Of a stretch of DNA of 11,408 bases, positions 5,662-11,408 are shown piece after piece. The stretch comes from Candidatus Hodarchaeota archaeon. GTDB taxonomy: Archaea; Asgardarchaeota; Heimdallarchaeia; Hodarchaeales; YT1-039. The notes under the pieces were generated by a model that saw nothing but the letters and a program-made list of their open reading frames with translations, was not told the origin of the DNA and did not search any database. The translations under genes were made by a program, and so were the position numbers. Position 1 is the first letter of the stretch. Each line of letters opens with the position of its first letter. The stretch is from contig JAEOTF010000304.1 in assembly GCA_016840025.1 (NCBI GenBank), positions 1 through 11,408 of the forward strand, written 5' to 3'.

Positions 5662-6386
5662 CACCCTCTTCCTCCAATTCTGCAACCTTCTTGCTTTTCA
5701 TGTTTATTTTTATAGAATCTACAATTCTCATTTAAATAACACTTATTACAATCAGGATTACTGATTTTACAGACAAGCATTGCCAGATCTAGTATTGCCC
5801 AATTAAATTCTTTTGCCTTTTTCCTCGGTATGGCCAATCTAGATAAACTTTGTAAATATGGATCGTATCGAATATCGACAAGCTTGCGCGGGCCAAAATA
5901 TCTCTCTAAGACTCTAGCCATATTTGTATCGAGTAGAGGCTCTGGCTCTTTGTAACAAAATAAGAGGATCGAACTTGCTATATATTGCCCAACACCAGGG
6001 AGTGATTCCACTTCATCTCTCGTTTTTGGAAAGTGTCCTCTTCTTTTCTCCATTTCTTTTGAGAGAGATAATAAGGAGGAGGCCCTGCGCTTCCAGAGAC
6101 CTATTGGCTGAAGAAATCCTTTCAAGTCCTTCTCCTTAGCTTTTGAAAGCTTTTTCCAGGACGGATATTTACTTATAAACCTTGGAAAAAACTTTGCCAC
6201 TGTTTCTGCCCTTGTTCTTTGGAGCAGAATCTCAGAGATTACGTACTCATAAGTACTTGTTGACTTCTTTCTCCAAGGAAAATTACGCTTATTATTCGTG
6301 CACCACTTGAGAAGTTCTTTCTGAAATTTACGGACTGATGATTTAGATGGAATTTCATATGATTTGTCAGTAGTATTTCTCCCCAT
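5661..6386 (-). CDS. Fe-S HhH DNA glycosylase, MutY/Mig-like
   Basis: A 241-aa protein of the endonuclease III/MutY superfamily. RNFPWRK (35-41) and VISEILLQRTRAETV (49-63) match the MutY N-terminal helix with Glu52 at the base-recognition position. LPGVGQYIASSI (129-140) is the helix-hairpin-helix. Asp153 in LLDTNMARVL is the catalytic Asp. Cys206, 213, 216 and 222 (C-x6-C-x2-C-x5-C) bind the 4Fe-4S cluster. The lyase-Lys position of endonuclease III is Tyr135 here, as in the archaeal T/G mismatch glycosylase Mig.Mth, so it should be a monofunctional glycosylase. The C-terminal MutT-like 8-oxoG domain of MutY is absent. ATG at 6386 is preceded by AGGAAG. This short type is often carried beside restriction-modification genes; removal of T or a modified base is likely but inferred. 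Confidence 0.88.
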   Translation of the reverse strand: MGRNTTDKSYEIPSKSSVRKFQKELLKWCTNNKRNFPWRKKSTSTYEYVISEILLQRTRAETVAKFFPRFISKYPSWKKLSKAKEKDLKGFLQPIGLWKRRASSLLSLSKEMEKRRGHFPKTRDEVESLPGVGQYIASSILLFCYKEPEPLLDTNMARVLERYFGPRKLVDIRYDPYLQSLSRLAIPRKKAKEFNWAILDLAMLVCKISNPDCNKCYLNENCRFYKNKHEKQEGCRIGGRG

Positions 6387-6486
6387 TGAGTGGATACTTC
6401 CTATTAATTACAGGTATGCGATTTCGCCCTGTTAATCATCATGTAATTGAGATGTGAAGTTGAAGTAAACATGTAGTATGTTAAAA

Positions 6487-9400
6487 TCAATCTGATACAC
6501 TAATTAAGCTAAGCTTTCCATTTACCTCCTCTAGTATTCCTGCTTTCATCATAAAATTCAGTAAATATATGAGTCTATTTTGATCCAATCCCTTTATTTC
6601 GCTTAATTGAGCATGGGTTGCACTTTTATTTTTTTGAAGATATGAATAAATGAGAGCTTGAGGATATGCTAACGTATAAATCATGACATTCGAATATTGA
6701 TTATTGCTAACAACTGCTTCAAACATACCCATATCAGCAATTGCGATTTCCTCTCCTTGCCATCCAAGTATGTTTACTATGGATTTGACCTGAGCATCGT
6801 CCCTTCCACTTCCATGTATGATCTTTGAAGCCATGGATCCGGAAACGTTGAGAGGAAAATCTGTCGGGTATTGGGATGAAAGTATTATGCCGACGCCATA
6901 AGCACGACATTCACGAACAAATTGTAAGAGAAAACTGGATTTGAGAACTCGATGTGCTTCATCAAAAACAAAATACTGACGAATCTCCGACGTTTGCTCT
7001 TTTGAATTGTAATAATTATGAGCAGACAGTACGATAATTTGGGCTAATGCGTTTTTTACATCATTGCTGCCTATGTCGCTCAATTGAACGATTAGAGAAC
7101 GAGTAATCATTTGTTCAAAACCAATATTCTTATACTCATCCCTGAAAATCCCAAGATCAAATAAAGGATCTAATCTTTGGCGTGCAAGAGGATTTGACTC
7201 TGCTAGTTTGCGTCCTACATCATTAAAATCGGGAAATTCCTGATTTTCGTCATATTCCGAAATATCATTTGATGATAGGCCATAGTCTTCAAAACATTCT
7301 CGTATAGCCTTTTTCACTGCATACTCTTGCTGTACTCCTAGTCGATAGGCCTCCCTTAGTACAGAAGCTACCTCAGTAATGTGTCGCGCAGAGTGTATTA
7401 CAGGCTTTCTTGTTCTTGGATGCATCAGTGGTACTGGCATTAGTGGATTATATGGAAGTCCATCGAAAGTCACGTATTGACAATCTAGTAGAGATCTGGA
7501 TATGAATGGTCTATCATTTGCAAAATCGTTCTTGAAATCTAAGACTAAAACATTCTTTGATTGTTCTCTTAATCCCCATATTAGCGATTTTAATAATGCA
7601 GTTTTACCTTTTCCTGAAGAACCAGTAATCATAATGTTTAGATTGTCTAGAGGTAAATCCTTATCTGTAGGATTATAAAATATGGGTTCTTGCCTAAAGC
7701 TACAAACCAGGAGGATTAATGGAAATTTTCTAGCGGCCTGCTGGATTTCTTTTTCCTCCGGCTGGGGAACCTGTTCAACTACTCTTACTATTCCTTCCTC
7801 TTTACCTTCCAAATCCTCAATAAAAATCTCACCCTTTTCTTCCTTGCTAAATCCTGTTATCCTCGAAAAGATCTTAGTCAATTCTTTCCTGATTTTATCT
7901 AGCTCTTCACTATCTGTAATTCCAGGCCAATGTCCAGGAGCCAACCTAATCCACCAGCCAGCTCGTTTTCTAAGTTCGGCCTTGTCCATTCCACATTCTG
8001 AAGTAACTAGTAATGATCTTACTTGAGACTCAACTAATCTAATATTACCTTGAATAATAGCGCTCAGCACCTTTTGCTCTTTTTCCAACCATACATCAGT
8101 ACCCTCTGCATTTAGCCGAAGCCCGAAAGCAATCAGATTTAATAGGGCTAATCTTTCTAGTATACCTTCGCTATCATTTCCTCTAAGTACAAGCCCTGCT
8201 ACCGAGTTATATGTTTCATTTGCTTGTTGAAACGCCCTTTTTACATCGGCTTCTCCAAATTTGCCGCTTACGTACTTACATTCTACGGAACAAAACGAAA
8301 TATTTAATTTTGCTTCTTCTGATAAACCAAGTTGAATAGCAAGCAGATCAGCTCGCTTTTTTGTATCGAGGCCTTCTAGAAATGATCCAAACGGATCAAC
8401 CGGGAGTAAGATTCCAATATGAGAATCATCATTTAAGAAGGGTGAAACGTCCTGATCTGGTATTCCCCTTAGAAGCCGAATCGCGGCGACCATGCCGAGT
8501 ACTCCTAGGGCTTTCTTGCCTGATCTCATTGATTCAGTTCCAATAGCAACTCCGATCTCTCCTAATTCTTTAATTACCTCGGCTGATATATCTTCTCCAT
8601 TCAATATTTTGCTGCCTTTAAGAGAATTACTGTATCCAGGAGGTATAGTTGACAAAATATAGTAGGTGTTCAACCTACCTTCTAAGCTAACTTTATAGTC
8701 CCATAGAGCTCGTACTTGATTCCATCGCTCGTAGCCATCTCTAATGTATCTCACAAAAATAGCTGGATCTACTTGCTGACCAGGGAATATAGTCCATGGG
8801 GATTTCATGTCTTCGGGCATTGGTAATCCAAGCGATCTATTAACAGTCATAGCATTTGAGAACAATCCTGCGATTTTTGACAGACAAGCTACGAACGATG
8901 CCCCTATGGACTCTCCCATATGCTCCCTTAGTGAACCTATATCAGATTCAAAAACGACACTGCTAGGCGTGCCATCAGCACCCTCAGTAAGTCTCATTAA
9001 TGGACAATGAAAGACTGAATCGTCTCCCTTTCCTCGTGGAAGGTTAAATTTTTTATTTTCTCTTAAGAAAGCAATCTTTCTAAGAGGAGGAAAAAGAGTC
9101 ATGTCTATATGATCTGACCTAGTAAGCCTATCATGTCCGTGATAAGCATATATACATAGAGGTGGTTTTCTCCATTCTAATCTTTCGACATCTTCTAAGC
9201 TATCTTCAAAGAACAAATGGACACCACCTGGCAATTGTGCTCCAATAAAAGTAATATCATCTTCTTTATAAAGAAGTTGTGATGCAGAATCCAATATCTG
9301 CCGTGGTGAATATCCTTTCTTTATATATGCGCTTAGTGATCTCCTCGTCGGATAAGCATGAACAAAATTCTTCATGTATCCAAGTGCCATGTAATCACAG

Positions 9401-11408
9401 CTCACAGGTAATAGATTAGACTGGAGTCCAAGACATATACTAGTGAATCCCATGATTTTCTCTACGTCTTCAACATTTATCCTTCCGGAACTTACTTTGA
9501 CCAATAGCATCCAACCGGGATCGGATGTTGCAGCAGAATATGCCTCTTCTAAAGTGGTATCTTCATCGTGAAGTGAAAAAAACCATCGGTAACCATGCAC
9601 CTGTTCTAAAAGTACAGCTAACCTATTAAAGGAATGTCTTGTTTTATTCGACAGGTATCTACTTGAACTTATGTATAAACTTTTTTGAACCATATAGCGT
9701 CTGGCAGCAACAAGAGGATGCCACGGCCCCATTAAGAAAAAAGAATTTTTATAGTGGCTGTTGTCCCAATTTATTACACAGTCTAAGTATGTTAGGATAA
9801 ATGTTTCCCCCCATGATAATTGGGAAATTTTGTTTTGCAAATAATCCAGAACATTAACATAAATATCTATATATTCTGTTATATATTTCTCGATTTCTTT
9901 ACTTAAATTTTCAATATAAACGGGAAGTGCTGCATATAGGGGCCGATCTAACCTACCGCGATTAAAATTGAAACATTTATATAAATAATCCAAGAGTTTA
10001 TTTCTTGATTCATGGTATTTATCTATAAGAGATTTTACTTCTGTACTAATTTTAACAGGGGGGAATCTCAAGTTTTCCCCTAGCCTCCTGATAAATTCCG
10101 AGTTATCCCTATGAGCCCGCTGAAGGGTACCAAAAGAACAGAGGTCTGCAATAATAGGGACGCCACCGTATTCATCTAATTCCATTATTCTTCCCAAGTA
10201 AATACGTTGGCGTGCTCTTTCATCAATCTGCCCTAAGGCAGTATAAGGTTCTTTATCAATTCCTTCAAAAATACCCTTGAGTATTTTAAGTCTCTCTTTT
10301 TTACCCAGAGCAAGACAAACACGAAGCTCATCTTCAAGAGTAAATTCCCCTCTTATTAAATCCTTGGCTTCAAGGATAACAGAAGCAACCTTTTTCCCAA
10401 ATTCAGCCCGGACATAAGCTTGACCTTTAGGCGAGTCAGAAGGATCAATGAATTCATCACATTTTAAGATTCCATCTTGTTGCTTGTCCAAACTAAGTTC
10501 ATTACCCTCGCAGTATAATGATGGAATTGTTTCTTCATAGAAATTGAACAGATAAATTCTAACTCGTGTATTTACTTCGAGTTTTTCAGCAGTCTCCTCG
10601 TCCTGATCAAAGTCCTCAGTAGCATCAAAAACAGAAAAAACCGGCGTGACTAACATAATAAAAGGTCGGTCTTCTCCACACACGTGTAATCGGAATTTCC
10701 ATTCTTTAACAGCATTATTGTCTAAAGATAGTTGAATTTTGAGAAGAATTGGCTTTTTGCTATACCTTGTAAAAAAATCCTCTGTATTAATATCTATATT
10801 TTCAGTACCTTCTAAGGATGAAATTTCACGATCTTCCAGGATTTCTCGTTTATGTACAAGCCTAACACGGCAGCTTCCAACAGCAGTTTCGGGTACTGAA
10901 TATCGGGCTGAAACAGAAAATTTTTCTCCTAAAAATGTAACAAGAGAACGTCCGTCTGGGGATATTAAAGCTCTATCACAGAGAACTAATCCTTCAAGAT
11001 TAAAATCCCTCACTTCATGTATATCGAAAAGCCTTCTCAAGATTTCGGAATTAAGTGATTTCCATACGCTTACTTCCTCTTTCTCTCCCCAACAATTATA
11101 CAATCCTAAAATGCCTGATAAAGGATATTCACTGATCCCTAATCCGTCAAAGAAGATATCAAGGTTCTTTTCTAGTTCAGCTTGCTCACGTTCCTCCTCG
11201 GCAACTTCCTCGATTCTCTGTTTGATATCTTCTCTGATATTTAACGTTGTATTTGCTTCTAGCACTTTTTCACAGATATCTCTTATAGATTTAATAAACG
11301 AAGTGGTATCTTTTCTTAGATCATTTTCATTACAAGGAACGCCACAATGCCGGGCAAACTTTTCCTTGATATCTAGGAGGTTTGGATATAGCGAAGGGGA
11401 GAATGATC
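6487..11408 (-). CDS. Very large HerA/FtsK-type ATPase with nuclease-like motif, N-terminus beyond window
   Basis: The frame is open from the stop at 6487 to the right edge, about 1640 codons, so the true start lies outside. The GTG at 11265 is an internal Val codon: 47 further sense codons precede it. Numbering from that GTG: a charged helix (about 10-40), a strand-rich region (about 60-330), a long mostly helical middle, then a PD-(D/E)xK-like motif with Asp973, VECKY (Glu995, Lys997; nt 8275-8283) and QQANET. The ATPase follows: Walker A GSSGKGKT (1215-1222, nt 7600-7623), Walker B YFVFDEAH (Asp1435-Glu1436, nt 6958-6963) and LSSQYPTDF, typical of HerA/VirB4 motors. The last 50 residues resemble a winged helix (ATHAQLSEIKGLDQNRLIYL). 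Size and C-terminal ATPase recall DndH/DptH of phosphorothioation-dependent restriction, but that identity is not established. It heads the visible operon, 100 bp before the glycosylase. Confidence 0.85.
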   Translation of the reverse strand, partial: SFSPSLYPNLLDIKEKFARHCGVPCNENDLRKDTTSFIKSIRDICEKVLEANTTLNIREDIKQRIEEVAEEEREQAELEKNLDIFFDGLGISEYPLSGILGLYNCWGEKEEVSVWKSLNSEILRRLFDIHEVRDFNLEGLVLCDRALISPDGRSLVTFLGEKFSVSARYSVPETAVGSCRVRLVHKREILEDREISSLEGTENIDINTEDFFTRYSKKPILLKIQLSLDNNAVKEWKFRLHVCGEDRPFIMLVTPVFSVFDATEDFDQDEETAEKLEVNTRVRIYLFNFYEETIPSLYCEGNELSLDKQQDGILKCDEFIDPSDSPKGQAYVRAEFGKKVASVILEAKDLIRGEFTLEDELRVCLALGKKERLKILKGIFEGIDKEPYTALGQIDERARQRIYLGRIMELDEYGGVPIIADLCSFGTLQRAHRDNSEFIRRLGENLRFPPVKISTEVKSLIDKYHESRNKLLDYLYKCFNFNRGRLDRPLYAALPVYIENLSKEIEKYITEYIDIYVNVLDYLQNKISQLSWGETFILTYLDCVINWDNSHYKNSFFLMGPWHPLVAARRYMVQKSLYISSSRYLSNKTRHSFNRLAVLLEQVHGYRWFFSLHDEDTTLEEAYSAATSDPGWMLLVKVSSGRINVEDVEKIMGFTSICLGLQSNLLPVSCDYMALGYMKNFVHAYPTRRSLSAYIKKGYSPRQILDSASQLLYKEDDITFIGAQLPGGVHLFFEDSLEDVERLEWRKPPLCIYAYHGHDRLTRSDHIDMTLFPPLRKIAFLRENKKFNLPRGKGDDSVFHCPLMRLTEGADGTPSSVVFESDIGSLREHMGESIGASFVACLSKIAGLFSNAMTVNRSLGLPMPEDMKSPWTIFPGQQVDPAIFVRYIRDGYERWNQVRALWDYKVSLEGRLNTYYILSTIPPGYSNSLKGSKILNGEDISAEVIKELGEIGVAIGTESMRSGKKALGVLGMVAAIRLLRGIPDQDVSPFLNDDSHIGILLPVDPFGSFLEGLDTKKRADLLAIQLGLSEEAKLNISFCSVECKYVSGKFGEADVKRAFQQANETYNSVAGLVLRGNDSEGILERLALLNLIAFGLRLNAEGTDVWLEKEQKVLSAIIQGNIRLVESQVRSLLVTSECGMDKAELRKRAGWWIRLAPGHWPGITDSEELDKIRKELTKIFSRITGFSKEEKGEIFIEDLEGKEEGIVRVVEQVPQPEEKEIQQAARKFPLILLVCSFRQEPIFYNPTDKDLPLDNLNIMITGSSGKGKTALLKSLIWGLREQSKNVLVLDFKNDFANDRPFISRSLLDCQYVTFDGLPYNPLMPVPLMHPRTRKPVIHSARHITEVASVLREAYRLGVQQEYAVKKAIRECFEDYGLSSNDISEYDENQEFPDFNDVGRKLAESNPLARQRLDPLFDLGIFRDEYKNIGFEQMITRSLIVQLSDIGSNDVKNALAQIIVLSAHNYYNSKEQTSEIRQYFVFDEAHRVLKSSFLLQFVRECRAYGVGIILSSQYPTDFPLNVSGSMASKIIHGSGRDDAQVKSIVNILGWQGEEIAIADMGMFEAVVSNNQYSNVMIYTLAYPQALIYSYLQKNKSATHAQLSEIKGLDQNRLIYLLNFMMKAGILEEVNGKLSLISVSD

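Noticed and set aside
6387..6486. Imperfect ACAGG/CCTGT hairpin (6410-6414 / 6428-6432) and a 22-codon ORF in the gap after the large ATPase
   Set aside because: The stem is only 5 bp with no T-run, and the ORF has no ribosome site or overlap evidence.
11263..11265. GTG as the start of the large ATPase
   Set aside because: The frame stays open for 47 codons to the window edge with coding-like sequence, and no clear ribosome site precedes the GTG.
6487..11408. Firm naming of the large ATPase as DndH/DptH
   Set aside because: Size and C-terminal ATPase fit, but no dndB-E or dptF/G genes are visible and the middle of the protein could not be matched by eye.

Overview
This window looks like part of a bacterial (or possibly archaeal) accessory or defence island. 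Most of it is AT-rich and carries one long run of minus-strand genes. All five intact genes in the run with a recognisable motif resemble nucleic-acid enzymes or toxins. The taxon cannot be fixed from this sequence: there are no ribosomal or core genes. The mobile DNA on the left is visibly more GC-rich than the minus-strand genes.

Left edge (1-396): four 23-bp tandem repeats of the GTGACCGGAAT type, resembling the repeated ends of IS21-family elements, then a stretch with no recognisable gene. From 397 to 2541 lies a minus-strand gene for an Ogg2/AGOG-like HhH-GPD DNA glycosylase, split in two by a complete 1365-bp IS3-family element (766-2130). The element has terminal inverted repeats, orfA/orfB with an A9 frameshift site, a full DDE triad, an internal terminator and a 3-bp CTC target duplication. 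Removing the element and one CTC copy restores an uninterrupted 258-codon frame.

The run then continues, in transcription order from the right edge: (i) a very large protein open to the window edge (at least 1639 residues visible), with a PD-(D/E)xK-like motif and a C-terminal HerA/FtsK-type ATPase; (ii) a 241-aa Fe-S HhH glycosylase of the MutY/Mig type with Tyr at the lyase-Lys position; (iii) a possible 29-aa ORF; (iv) a 299-aa PD-(D/E)xK nuclease; (v) a 178-aa orphan protein whose start overlaps the stop of (iv); (vi) a 233-aa protein with a HepT-like RNx3HxY motif; (vii) a 253-aa endonuclease/exonuclease/phosphatase-family enzyme; (viii) the split glycosylase. Spacing is short (4-bp overlap to about 130 bp), consistent with one operon.

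Together the genes suggest a DNA-restriction or anti-phage system: a HerA-like motor/nuclease (broadly like DndH/DptH, although no phosphorothioation genes are visible), two base-excision glycosylases, an EEP enzyme that could cut abasic sites, a second nuclease and a HEPN RNase-like protein. The idea that the glycosylases and nucleases act on modified or damaged phage DNA is inference from gene content. The IS3 insertion has probably inactivated the last gene.
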